Shown here: positions 1 to 11,042 of the stretch, one piece after another
Numbering within the stretch: the first letter of the stretch is position 1
Layout: each line of letters opens with the position of its first letter
NCBI GenBank assembly: GCA_000697335.1
Contig: JNEM01015434.1
Location: 1 to 24,588, forward strand
Length of the DNA stretch: 24,588 nucleotides
From: Conidiobolus incongruus B7586
Lineage: Eukaryota; Entomophthoromycota; Entomophthoromycetes; Entomophthorales; Conidiobolaceae
Reading direction: 5' to 3'
Translations under genes and position numbers: made by a program
The notes under the pieces: model-generated
The model's database searches: none
What the model was told of the DNA's origin: nothing
The model's input: only the letters and a program-made list of their open reading frames with translations

Positions 1-1677
1 AGTTAAATAAAAAATAAATTATTTCTTTTAAATAATATATTATTTTTTATAAATTTAAAATAAAAAAAGAATTAAATATTATTAATATATTAAAATTAAT
101 TCTGATAATTAATTTATTAATTTATTTATTTATAATATTTTAATAAGATAATATAAATAAATAAATAACTTGCAATATGATAATTATATTAGATATTATT
201 ATATTTCAAAATTTATCATCTATTTTAATTTGATAGCTAAACCAATATTATTTCTATTTTAACCTAGCTTTGTTAGTCTATAATTGAAGGATACTCTTTG
301 TTTACTTGGTTTTCTCTATTAGATTATATTCAAATCCTATATTATTTATTTAAATAATTATTTAAATCCAAAAATAATAAAGATTGAGAAAAAGTTTTTT
401 TGGGATATTTTGCTATAATGTTTCAATACTAAGTTCTAAAACCTATAGTCCCAATATATGAAAAAGCAGGATTAATAAATAATTGACTAAATCATATTAT
501 AAGTATTTTTCTAACAACGATTTTTATTTATAAAACTTATTATAAAATATAACAATATGATAGCCTTTAATAATTTTAACTAATTATTTATCATTTTTAG
601 CTTTATATAATTTTTTTATTTAAATTAAAACTATATTAGGAAATATTTTTATATTAAATTAAATAATATATAAGTAATTAGAATAAATAATTATATATAA
701 AAATAATATAAGAAATATTTAATATTTTAGTTTATTAGAATCATTTATATTTATTTATTTGGCTTTATAAAATTATATTTAATTTAATATATTTTATAAT
801 ATTATCTTTAATTCAAAGGACTTCAAGAAATTAATAATCCATTAATTATAATAATTTAATATAAATCTTAGTTATAATATATATTCTGATCAATTTGGCT
901 TAAATATAATTAAATTAATACTTCCCTTAGCTTTTGTTAAATTATAAGCTGATTTTCTGTATCAATTAGATCAAGCTTAAATATTTATATAAATAATCTA
1001 TTAATGATATTTTAACTAAAATTTTATGACTTTTCAAATAGTATATTATTACCATTGATTTTTTGAAATTTAGCAAATTTAGAATAATTTTTCCCTTTTG
1101 ACTTTTAAATTATGAAACAAGCAATAAATAATAGTTCTATATAGGATATTTTAATTTATATAATTTTTAATATAAAAGATTTATAATAGAATATTAATAA
1201 TATTAAATAAAAAAACTTTTAATAAGTATTATTTTGTTTAAACATAAATAAATATCATATTTAATATTTATCAATAAATAATTTTCAAAACTATAATTTA
1301 TCCTATTAATTTTATTTTAAATTTTATTTAGAAAGTTAAGAATAATAATAAAATAAATTTAAAAATATATACCAATATTTAAAATCAAAATTAAATTGAT
1401 AAATACTCAAATTTGGAATAAATGAATTTTAAAGATTATGACTAAGTGTTTATTAATCAAATTCAATCAATTTAAAAAATATTGGAAAATGTTTCTTTTA
1501 TTCCAACGCTACTTCAATATCCGAAATATTTTTAAAATAACAACCTTGTAATAGATATAATAAGTTTTTAATATTTAGATTATATTGAGTAATTTAAGTA
1601 TCTGCTTAATTTTATCAATGGCTCAGTGAGATTAAACTTTTCAATTTAATTCTGAAACTCAAAGTAAATTATCAAAA
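1..1677. other. AT-rich gene-free stretch
   Basis: Almost only A and T with frequent stops in all frames. I see no gene, RNA or well-formed repeat. It may include heavily decayed mobile-element DNA, given the island that follows it, but no residue pattern was clear enough to name a family. Confidence 0.5.
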
Positions 1678-2027
1678 TGTGCATGTACTAGCAAGTCTTG
1701 GGAAAGTCGTGTCCGGAGTAGTTTAGATAAAAGAGTGGGATCTGTGAAATTCCAGGTAAATGTTAAGGAGATAAGGGGTTTATTAGTTTAAGTCAAATAG
1801 CTGGGAGAACCCAGATCGAGCTCGTCTTGTTGAAGATAACTCTAATTCCGGGTTTTATATAGAGTGAGTTGTGTAAGATAATTTATGATATTCTCCGGTG
1901 ACTTGCATCATCGGCCGATTAAAAGATAGAACTAAAGCAGCTTGCATGTGAGCAGGAAATGATTTTGAGATTGGGTAGATGTAAAAATACAAAGGTAGAA
2001 GAAAGTCACGTGGCCCGCAACTGTACA
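1678..2027. mobile_element. GC-richer island, possible old solo LTR
   Basis: About 350 bp of clearly more balanced composition inside near-pure A/T DNA. It has no long ORF. The ends are weakly inverted: TGTAC at 1684-1688 and GTACA at 2023-2027. Read on the minus strand it carries a CACGTG hexamer near one end and a good TATA box (TATATAAAACCC) near the middle, the layout of an LTR promoter. I see no clear target-site duplication and no second copy in the window. It could instead be a non-coding RNA locus or a fragment of another element. Orientation is uncertain. Confidence 0.3.
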
Positions 2028-2705
2028 AATTGATTGATGAGTTTAAAAATATTGGGAACTAATTTAAGCTTTCGATTTTATAACTTTTTATATTTACTAA
2101 TAGATATATATATATATATATATATATATATCATTAAACTAAAATATTGAATGATTTATATGAACTCATTTAATTTTATTTATAATTTTGAAATTTAATA
2201 ATAAAGATTAGTTCAAATAAATGTTTAATGTCAAATTATATAAAACAATGTTTTTGAGGAACACTTTTTTATTGTATCATATGTAATCAAATATATTGTT
2301 TTATTATTTTCTCGGTAAAGGAATGGCATTAAATTTAAGATTTCTTTCATTGTTCACTAACTTTCAAAATAATTATGGCTCATATTGAATGTTTATATAC
2401 GTGAACAAATTGGTTGATTATATTAAAATTGAGTTTCAGAATTTTTATTTTTGACAACCAAAAATAATTAAATTATTAAATATAAAATTATCTTAATTAT
2501 GTTTTAAAAGTTTATATTTTATTAAAATTAAACTATTCTCAAATAGAATTATAAAATTTAATAACAATTTTTTTAAAGAAATTTCAAAACTAATATATTT
2601 AATTTAATTTATAATAAAATTTAATCTCATTATATATATCTAATAATAAATATGAATAAACAAAATTTTTTAATAAGTTTTTTCTATGATTTTGACAAAT
2701 GTAAA
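2028..2705. other. AT-rich spacer with one microsatellite
   Basis: Gene-free A/T-rich DNA between the GC island and repeat copy A. Apart from the (AT)14 tract I see nothing in it. Confidence 0.5.
2104..2131. repeat. (AT)14 microsatellite
   Basis: Uninterrupted AT dinucleotide tract of 28 nt. It is self-complementary, so it can extrude a hairpin and is prone to length change. Confidence 0.9.
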
Positions 2706-3128
2706 TATGGGAGGAAATAGACTTTTAGGGCTTAAACTAGGAATTGCCAATGATAAGCAAGGGCTTACCACAAAGTTATGGGAAATTAATGGGCTTCACC
2801 AAATAAGATAAAAATGACTTACTGTAAATTGAGTTCCTTGAATAGAATAAATATCTCACACTTGTTATAACTCAATGCTATTTGTGGGTGTTATGAGAAA
2901 ACTTAGAGATGGTATACTTTTGGAATGAAGATAATTAGATGATGTTTATTGGTTGCTCAAAGTAATCTTATATTCAATGCTATTGTTGATTTTGATAGAT
3001 AAAAGCAAGCCTTTCTCGGAAAGCGACAGAATCAACCTGTTTATATATAGGGTGACTCCCAAAGTGACTTCTCAATTCAGTCTGGTAATTGTAGTTTCTT
3101 CAGTGATTGATGAGATTATTTCCTATCA
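2706..3128 (+). mobile_element. Interspersed repeat copy A, solo-LTR-like
   Basis: A 423-bp stretch that aligns along its whole length, in the same orientation, with 15081-15504 (424 bp). Each copy has short imperfect inverted ends built around GGAAATA at the left and TATTTC at the right. Copy B starts with TG and ends with CA, as LTRs do. There is no long conserved reading frame; a 77-codon ORF inside copy A is not kept in copy B. Family by shape: solo LTR of a Ty3- or copia-type element, but no internal region is attached and no target-site duplication is clear. It is old and degraded, more AT-shifted than copy B. A non-autonomous DNA element is the alternative. Confidence 0.5.
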
Positions 3129-3916
3129 ATTTCATAAAAATTTTAATGATTTTAATTTTTTTAATTATCCATTTGTTCAAAGATAGTCAATATAGAAAGT
3201 TTTATAAAATATGGTTCAAGATCAATTTTGGGTGATTAGATTGAATATATATATATATATATTGGAGTGAAATTATTAAAATATTGATTATATTAAATAA
3301 TTAAAAAAAATATAAATATTATTATATTACTAACATTTTGTAATTAATAATAATATTATATATAGTGAATAGTTTAATAAAATTCTAAAATTTAATAGCT
3401 AATAATTAACTTTATATGAATTCTGAACTAAAAAATAACATAAAAATATATTTTATTCTTAAAATATTGAATAAGAAATTTATATATATTGAATTTCGAG
3501 TTCATATAAATATTTATCTATAAACACTTTTAAAAAGGAAATTAAAATAATTTGATTAATAATTATTATTTTTTAGGTTAACATAGAGAGTCCAAGTATT
3601 CTATTTAATTAATATTCCAAGATACTAAGGATAATCCAAACTTTTGAATAATTACTCTTACAAATCATTTGAGTTGAAAATATCTATTTATTGAGATTAT
3701 ATTTATTTTTCATATTAAGTAATTTCAACTTGAAAATTTAACTATTAATCAGTTTTAAAGATCAAAATTAACAAAAACAACAATGGTTCATTTGTAAACT
3801 AAAATTTATAACACAATTTGGCGATTGAACTGGCCAATTCGATTATGAGTAGTTAGAGATCTCTAAAAACTCAATATAAATATTAAGAAAGGTAATATTA
3901 TATTAATTTAGAAGTA
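3129..3916. other. AT-rich spacer
   Basis: Gene-free DNA between repeat copy A and the membrane-protein pseudogene. It contains an (AT)9 tract at 3245-3262 and otherwise nothing that I can support. Confidence 0.5.
3245..3262. repeat. (AT)9 microsatellite
   Basis: Uninterrupted 18-nt AT tract just downstream of repeat copy A. Confidence 0.8.
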
Positions 3917-4706
3917 ATGAAATTCAATCCTTTTCCAACTTCTCCATATCCATTGGACGAGGTGGGATCATACTTTGTTATTCCTAAGTTAATAGCAAAA
4001 ATCTGATTAGTTTTCATAATTTAATGTATAATTCTTCAAATATCTCAAAACACGGTCTAATATTTAATTCCCATTTACTTTAATGGTTATTTGGCGTTTT
4101 TTCTTAGTATACTGCGATATTTAATTTTTTTGTAAGATTTTATATAGATTTTAAAATGCCAATTTAATAATTAAAACAAGTTATCTTTAAGCCTATCAAT
4201 TGATTATGTGGTGAAAACAAAGTGCCTTGGGAAAAGAAACCTTATTTTTCAGCATTACTATTACATGGATTATATAATTTTCTGATGCTGGATTGTTTAG
4301 TAGTGAGTATTATCTACTGGTACGTGCTATCCCCAGCCGATCCGATCTCCACTAGATTTCTAATATGGGTGAATGTCTCTGTTCACGCAATCAAAAATGT
4401 ATTCATGCTGATATAATGTACCCTTTGTCGTCACCAATGAAATTGTGAATATCATCCTGTTGCAGTTGCAGTTTCAGTTCTATTCATCTACTTAGCATGG
4501 AATTCAACCATATGTACTGGATAGTTTTTTCATATATTTCACTTAAATCTATTGATAAATATAATTTCAGATTAGGAAGTTTAGTGTAAACGATTTTAGA
4601 CTATGATAATTCTCACTTATTTGGAACAGATAAAGGTATGGTTATAGCAGCATGTATAGATATTTCAATTATTTTTTATATTTATATAAGAATATGTTTA
4701 GTTTAA
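3917..4706 (+). pseudogene. Decayed paralogue of the FAR-17a/AIG1-like membrane protein gene
   Basis: This is a broken duplicate of the intact gene at 7409-8217. It keeps an ATG followed by KFNPFP, the KVPWEKKPY block, the helix holding the NVSVHAIKNVF motif, the CRHQ block, and the final helix-rich segment after a YPFLD-like region. Many in-frame stops break it: for example one about 30 codons in, one directly after VFMLI at 4414-4416, and several in the segments matching exon 1 and exon 3. The exon-1/exon-2 intron counterpart (about 4132-4182) has the same 51-nt length as in the intact gene and retains a GTAAG donor. The second intron's donor is lost. Retained introns mean DNA-level duplication, not retrocopy. 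The 64-codon frame at 4222-4416 is the longest intact remnant of its central exon and is unlikely to be a gene on its own. Confidence 0.85.
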
Positions 4707-5460
4707 ATAATTCAAAATATAGAGATTCTTGTATAATTGAATTCCTCACTAAATAAACAAATAAATATGAATAATTATAATTATAATCATTTACATAAAT
4801 AATATTTAAATGTAAATACAATAATATATTTCATACCCAAAAAGTATAAAATTTCATTTAAAAACTAATTTTAATATACCATAAGGAATTACGTCAATGT
4901 ACCAAATATCTCAAAAAAAATTTATCATGTTTTAAAGTTAGCTTAGTATTTTTTTTATATATAAAGTGATTTTTCAAAAGTAGTATATTTATATTATTTA
5001 CTCTGATTCTAACTATATTCCCAATACTAGTCCTATCCCAAAATTCAATTTTGAAAAAAATTATAAAATAAATTTTTTTCAACTATAATAGTAACAGAAA
5101 AATAATTATTCAATACTTATTTGAAATATTTAATTAAAATCACCTATTATAATAATTAATCACTTATAATACTATATTTAAATTATAAATTATATTTGTA
5201 AAAAGATTAATTTTCATATGTCACTAAGGTAAATATTGGCATTAGATTATGAATTAAAGGATTTTAATCCATGAATGCCAAATTTTAAAAAAAATATTAA
5301 TGAAAAGTGAGTTTAAGTAAATATATCTTTAAATAATATAGGCTAATCATACTTTAAATTCTTTTATTATTTGCTTTTTCATTATTTTTTTAAACATAAA
5401 TATTTATCAAACTAATTATTTTATTCTTATTAATAAATTAATATAATATTACCTTAAATT

Positions 5461-5520
5461 TAAAATAATGGGAAATTTTTTAATTTCTGATTTTTCAAAC
5501 ATATTATTAATATGAAATAA
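5461..5520 (+). repeat. Short dispersed repeat, copy 1
   Basis: The central part, about 5468-5505, matches 14468-14505 at nearly every base, including the run TTTTTTAATTTCTGATTTTT. At 14461 the same sequence lies inside an inverted-repeat element; here I see no flanking inverted arms. A shorter, weaker match occurs at the very end of the window (about 24563-24588). In DNA this AT-rich the third match could be chance; the first pair is unlikely to be. Confidence 0.55.
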
Positions 5521-5699
5521 ATAAATATATACAAAGTTAATAGGAAATTATATATTTTTAATATATATATATATAATAATTTTTTTAATTAAAAAATTAA
5601 CTTTTTAAAATTAGTTGTTTTATTTAATTATATTTAAACTAAATAATAATTACCAATAGTTTTTTATTTTAGTATTAGTAAAATTTAACCATAAACCTT

Positions 5700-6700
5700 T
5701 TAAAATTATTTAAAATTTATAAGTAGTTTTTAATAATAAATTATTATTTAAATTAATAATTTATTACTAGGTAAATTACTTTAAAGCTAAAAAAGAAATT
5801 ATTTAAAACTTGTTAAAATTTAAAAAACTAACTTTGCTATTATTTTTTTTAATTGTTAATAGAGTAAAAAAATATATTGAAAAGTACCTTTTTATTTTAG
5901 TTAAAGAATTATCTAAGCACTTTAATATTAGATTTATAAGTATTTTATATATATTAAAATTTAAACTCAAATTAATAAATAAAAATATAAAATAAATATC
6001 TTATAATTTAACTATATCTTAAAAAAAGTTAAAATAGTTATTATTAAATAAAACTAATTAAAATATTACTAGAAGCTTAAACTTTTATAATAAATAATTA
6101 TAATTAATGAATCTTAAATCTTTATGTATAATCTTTTATTAAAACACAAATTAAAATACTAAATTAAGTTAAATTAACCTTTTCTATAAATTATTTTAAA
6201 TAAATATTTTATTAATAAAAAATGTTAATTATTATAATAAATTATAATAGTATATATTACTCTTATTTAATTTTTAAAAGAAAATCAATTAATAATAAAT
6301 TTTATATTGTTTTTTTAAATAAAAATATTTCTAATTAATATTCTCAATATAATTTAAGAAAACTTATTACTTTATATAATAATTATAAAATACATAAATT
6401 TAAAATTATAAAAAACTTTCTAATTAAAAATAATTAGAAAAAACTACTACATCTAGTATATTCTTTAAATTATAACTTATGTGATTATAATTGCTTTAAG
6501 CAATTAAAAACTAGATTATAAAAAAGAAAATTTCTACAAAAAAATTTAATTGATTTGTGAAATATTAAATTTTAGTCTTTAATAAAAAGAATTATTTTTT
6601 AGGTGTTAAATCTTTGTTAAAAGTATAACAAAAAGTTATTAATAATAAAAGAAACTATTAAATTTATATTATATATTTATTTTGATATATTATATATTAA
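5700..6700 (+). mobile_element. Possible very old Ty3-type retroelement fossil
   Basis: A tentative call. One short reading frame (5810-5995) and the residue spacing around it resemble the later half of a Ty3/gypsy integrase core, with the order of aromatic, basic and KELxKHxNI-like residues seen there. The surrounding DNA is so enriched in A and T that the remnant is broken many times throughout. If real, it is ancient or was heavily mutated by a C-to-T process. Limits are approximate. The composition alone can generate such K/I/L-rich frames, so chance resemblance is a serious alternative. Confidence 0.25.
6417..6440. repeat. Short perfect hairpin
   Basis: Perfect 10-bp inverted repeat TTTCTAATTA / TAATTAGAAA separated by AAAA. 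It has no neighbouring gene to terminate or regulate. Such palindromes are expected at some rate in DNA with this composition. Confidence 0.5.
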
Positions 6701-7350
6701 AATATTTATTTGTTTTGAATCACAAAAAATTCCCATTACTAAAAATACAGAGTAATAATGTGAATTAATTCTTTATTTTAAAATGATTAATTTATACTAT
6801 ATTCTAGATCTTTACAATTCATTAATCAAAAATTATTATTGATTAATTTAACATCACTGTTATTCAACAAACTAATTATATTTCAAAAAATTTTTCTGTA
6901 TAATAGTAAATAATTTGATTATTTCCTTACCTTATCTGTAACCTTGATTTATTTTAAATACTTATTAAGTAGTATAAATTCTTTATTTTTATCATTGATT
7001 GAATTTTAATACTTATTTCAGCAATTACAATGATTCAAATAACTGAAACTAAGATAATTTAACGATATTTGATTTGAGTAATATAATAATTAGGTTAAAT
7101 TTAAGCTGCAATAATATAGGAATATCTATCTATCTAGAATTTCTAATTTATCAAGTATTTGATAAATTACATAGTGTTAACATTGGCCGCAATTACCAAA
7201 TCGGTAAATTGTTAATTGTAAATTGTTTTTAAGAGTTGATTATTTGCATGATTAAAAATTACTCAATGCATCAACCAAGAAATTCTAAAATAAAAATGAA
7301 AACATGATTTCATCATTTTAGATTACAAATTCGATCACTTGGTCGGGATT

Positions 7351-7358
7351 TATAAAAG
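7351..7358 (+). promoter_or_regulatory. TATA box of the FAR-17a/AIG1-like gene
   Basis: TATAAAAG lies 58 bp upstream of the ATG at 7409, in a locally GC-richer patch. A distance of about 60 bp to the start codon suits a promoter with a short leader. Confidence 0.45.
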
Positions 7359-7408
7359 GCTAATATCTGTATTAATACTTTAAAATATTTTAATTAATTC
7401 AAAAATTG

Positions 7409-8217
7409 ATGAGATTCAATCCATTTCCTGCACATCCTGACCCAAGTGACAAAGTAGAATCTTACTTCGTCAGTCCTATAATATTAGCTATTATTAGGAC
7501 AGTTTTTCTTTTATATTGTGTAGCTGTATTAATAACTCATATTGTTGTAGCATATCAATATCCCATTATTTTTTATGGTTTTTTGACTATTTTATCTTAT
7601 TATGCTGTGATTTTATATTTTTTAGTAAGCTTATTTATATTGAATTCCAATTCTAATTGCTAATTTCAAATTTAGATCTCATCAAGCTTATCAATATATT
7701 ATGTGGTGAAAAAGAGAGTACCTTGGGAGAAGAGACCATATTTGAATATCTTTATTACTGGTTTGTATCATGCTTTGATGTTGGATTGTCTGTTAGTTAC
7801 TATCATTTACTGGTCGATGCTATTCCGATCAGATAGACTCCCAACTAGTTTGAGAGTTTGGACCAATACCTCTGTTCATGCACTTCAAAGTGTCTTCATG
7901 TTAATAGAATTTGCCTTGTGTAGGCATCAATGGAACTGGAAATATCCTCCTGTTGTAGTTATAGTTCTTTTTATCTATCTCGCTTGGGCTCTAATCATAT
8001 ACGCTGGGTAATTTTAATCTATCGGATATATGAAATTTATCCACTAACCTATTAATTTAGATTTGGATTCTTAGTTTACCCATTTTTAGATTATCACAAT
8101 GGCAAACTATTCGGAGCATCTCTCGGTATCGTTATTGCAGTATTTATTGCAATTTGTGTGATAGTCTATATTTTACATAGGATCAGAAATAGAATCGGTT
8201 CAAGATTTTCAAAATAG
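7409..8217 (+). CDS. FAR-17a/AIG1/Rolling-stone-like six-helix membrane protein
   Basis: Three exons: 7409-7624, 7676-8007 and 8061-8217, giving 234 aa. Intron 1 is 7625-7675 (51 nt, GTAAGC...TTTAG). Intron 2 is 8008-8060 (53 nt, GTAATT...ATTTAG, with ACTAACC at 8042). Joining them keeps the frame. The start is the ATG at 7409, before RFNPFP. About six hydrophobic helices are visible: residues 24-47, 53-78, 98-118, 134-152, 163-184 and 201-221. Helix 4 holds WTNTSVHALQSVFMLIE, with a membrane His140, and helix 5 is followed by YPFLD (189-193). These match the layout of the FAR-17a/AIG1 and Rolling-stone families, whose animal members AIG1 and ADTRP are membrane hydrolases of fatty-acid esters of hydroxy fatty acids. 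Activity here is not shown. The C-terminal tail is short and basic (HRIRNRIGSRFSK). A decayed paralogue lies 2.7 kb upstream. Confidence 0.8.
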
Positions 8218-9852
8218 TTTTCTATTAATAAATTTTATATAGTTTAAAATTTACTATATAATATTTTTATAAATTATTGAGGGGTTTTATAATAGTCACA
8301 ATTAATTTAATTCAGAGAATTTAAAATGATTAGTGTGACAAAGGTGATTAAATAAGTATTACTATGAGAGCTTTGCAAATTTTTTAACCTGTTAATTATT
8401 AAATATTTTTATTACACTATTTTTATTCGAATTCACGATAAATACCTTATAATAATTATAAAATGTAATATATTGTATTGATTTATGAGAGTTTAAAATG
8501 ACTTAATATTAAAATCATTTAAAATTAATATATTTAAGAATCTTATTAAAATCGAATTATGTGTATAACATATATTTTGCATTTAGAGAAATTGATATAT
8601 CTGATTTGTATTTAACAAACGAATAAAATCACTAAACATGTATTATAAATTGATCAATTATCAGTAGTTTTTGAATATTTGTATTAAGAATATTTGATTG
8701 AATAATAATTTTAGAGGTTGGATATTCAAAGCAATAATATATCATATTGTGTATCATAGTAAATTATGTTAAAATTTATTTTTATTAATCTAATAATTTT
8801 CTGAAAAGTTGATTCAATAATTCTGTTGATATTTCATTAATCTAATAATATAACTAACATTGTATAAAATAATCCAAGTAACTTTTATAAAAATCAAGTT
8901 TAAAGTAAATCATCAATATATTAAAGTCACGCAAGTATTGTTGATTATACTAATTTCAGTTTGTCATCCTAATCAACAAATTGTCAAATCACATTTGATA
9001 TTGGAAAGTTGTGATTCAAATTGTATTAAGTATTAAATATTATATTTATAATCTAAACACTCAAGAAAAATATTTCGAAATATTAACTCATTTTAATACA
9101 GTTATAATCTTTATCTTGTTAAAATGTTTTATTGTAGTTGAAATTACATAATCAAATTCAATTAGAATTAATTAGTTTATATTTTTAGACTTTAAATGAT
9201 AATATAAAATATCCATAGATTTTTGTTAATAATATTTAGCAATCATTCAAATTTAATAAATATTTTAGGTATGATTAGTCCAGAATAGTGCCAAATCATA
9301 GTATATTTGACTTCAAAACTTTCATTCAAATAACATTTTAAAAAGAATATAATTATATCATGATGTCAAATTTTAATTGACATATTGTTAAAATTATATT
9401 TGAAACATTTTTCTATTCAACTGAAATCAATATATAAATAATTTTATTTAAAATACTAATTAATTCAAATATAAAATGATTAAATTTACAAAAAAATATT
9501 AATTATATTGATATATGACAATATGTAATTTAGTTCATAATATATCGAATTTAAATGATTATTTTAAAATTTATATTAAAAAATATAATATTTTCAATAT
9601 CTCGTTTAAATGTACTGATATGTATTGAAAGAATAAAAAATTGAATTTATTAACAAAAAATAAATAAATATTGAAATTTTTCCAAAATATTTCTATTTTT
9701 TTAAGTATTTTGGAACTTGTAAATATAAAAAAATATCCAAAGAATTATGATGAGATTCTAAATTAAATTAATATTTTATAAAAGTAATCTGAATAATTGC
9801 GGGAGAAGTAAAACTAATTAGAAAATTGTATTCATAAGAATAAAATAAATAT
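8218..9852. other. AT-rich spacer
   Basis: About 1.6 kb between the membrane-protein gene and the tRNA. No open frame of useful length, no RNA gene and no clear repeat seen. Confidence 0.5.
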
Positions 9853-9859
9853 AAAAAAA
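9853..9859 (-). terminator. Pol III terminator for tRNA-Val
   Basis: A run of seven T on the minus strand, 22 nt past the discriminator base of the tRNA. Four or more T is enough for RNA polymerase III termination. Confidence 0.6.
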
Positions 9860-9881
9860 TTAAATCATAACATAAGTTTAA

Positions 9882-9955
9882 TGATCTCGCTCAGATTCGA
9901 ACTGAGGACCGTCTGTGTGTTAGACAGACGTGATAACCAACTACACCACGAGATC
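9882..9955 (-). tRNA. tRNA-Val (anticodon AAC)
   Basis: The minus strand folds as a complete 74-nt cloverleaf without an intron. The acceptor stem is GATCTCG/CGAGATC (7 bp) with discriminator A. The D arm contains GTGTAGTTGG (A box). The anticodon arm is TCTGT-CTAACAC-ACAGA with anticodon AAC, reading Val codon GTT (and GTC as inosine-34). The T arm is CTCAG-TTCGAAT-CTGAG and carries the B box GTTCGAAT. CCA is not encoded, as expected for a eukaryotic nuclear tRNA. The D arm and anticodon arm closely resemble other eukaryotic tRNA-Val(AAC). Confidence 0.97.
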
Positions 9956-11042
9956 TTAAAATCAATCCATTTAATTAAATTTCATCATAGATTTTTAAAA
10001 TAATTTATACTAAGAAATTTATCTGTTTATTTTTTGGTCTACCTTGCCGGGTTGAATAGAGTGGTGGTATTAATTGTTAGACAATGTATCAAATATAAAT
10101 TTCGAGTTTATGAATATCTAATATTATATTCTCTCTATATTACATGATATAAATCCATTTTTTAAATATCAAAATTTTTAACATATATTCCCTATTTCAT
10201 TCACGCTCCACCCTATATTGAAATAACCTGTTGAAGCCCATATAAAAAATCCATATTTATATAGCACACTTGTATATTTCACTAGAATTATTAAATTTTA
10301 ATATTTTACGATTTCGTTTATATATATATATATTTATTACTGTTTATATTATAAATAGCATATTTTAAACTTTTCAAATCAAATATAATATAATCTAATC
10401 CGATTTATTTTAGTTTCTATTTATAATTCAATATAATATGAATTACTCAGTAAAACATTCACTTTATTTGATTTTGATTTCTAATTTTATATATTGATAA
10501 TTGTATTTTGCAATAACATTATTAACCAATTGGGAACTTGGAATTTTTAATGCTCATAAAATAATTAAATCAATTTTAATTAATTTTAAAGTATCACCAG
10601 TTATTTTAATATAAACAAACTTTTAAGTAAACAATCTGATATAATTCAAATAATATTATAGATATTTTAAATATATATATGGAATTAAAATAATATGTAT
10701 TTTTATCGATTGAAAAATTGTAATCAATCATTAATTTTGAAAAATTAAACAATTATATTATAAATATTGATTGGATAGAATTTCATTAACCAAAAACAAC
10801 TAAGTTAATCATTAAAACCATTAAATTTTTCTGAATGGAATATTAAATTAAACAATGTTTAATATCAATTGATTAAAAATGAATAATTTATGAAAAATTA
10901 AAATCATTTTCAAGTTGGAAACTTTAATATGAAAAAATATTTTTAATATAATATATTTATTTAATAAAACATTTGTATTACATAACTTTTAATATAATGA
11001 CTAAAAGTATGTTAAAAATTAAATATAGTAGTATGATCAATT
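9956..11042. other. Spacer between tRNA-Val and the ClC gene
   Basis: No protein gene seen. The first 350 bases hold a possible LTR-element remnant (separate entry); the rest is plain AT-rich DNA. AATAAA on the minus strand about 85 nt past the ClC stop (near 10957) could serve as its poly(A) signal. Confidence 0.45.
10036..10290 (+). mobile_element. Possible LTR-retroelement end remnant upstream of tRNA-Val
   Basis: A purine-rich GTGGTGGTATTAAT tract (about 10061-10074) is followed at once by TGTTAGACAATG at 10075. This is the order polypurine tract then LTR 5' end (TGTTAGA...) seen at the 3' end of copia-type elements. A few hundred bases of LTR-like DNA follow, with no clear right end, no second LTR and no clear target duplication. 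It lies about 120 bp upstream of the tRNA 5' end, the zone where Ty1- and Ty3-type elements are known to insert. It is an old fragment and weakly supported. Confidence 0.3.

Larger units (their letters stand above)
4707..7350. other. Very AT-rich desert
   Basis: Roughly 2.6 kb of near-pure A/T with no supported gene. It contains a segment shared with 14461-14520, a short perfect hairpin at 6417-6440, and a faint retroelement trace described separately. The short frames at 4894-5082 (-) and 5810-5995 (+) are low-complexity K/I/L/N/F-rich and not accepted as genes. Confidence 0.5.

Noticed and set aside
2953-3186. 77-codon ORF
   Set aside because: It lies mostly inside repeat copy A, is not preserved in copy B, and shows no recognisable domain.
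4222-4416. 64-codon ORF treated as a separate small membrane protein
   Set aside because: It is the central-exon remnant of the pseudogene at 3917-4706; homology to the intact gene continues past its stop on both sides.
4894-5082. 62-codon minus-strand ORF
   Set aside because: Low-complexity K/I/F/N composition typical of random AT-rich DNA, with no homologue recognised.
5810-5995. 61-codon ORF as a gene
   Set aside because: Starts without an ATG and has only K/I/L/F-rich composition. At most it is a scrap of an old retroelement.
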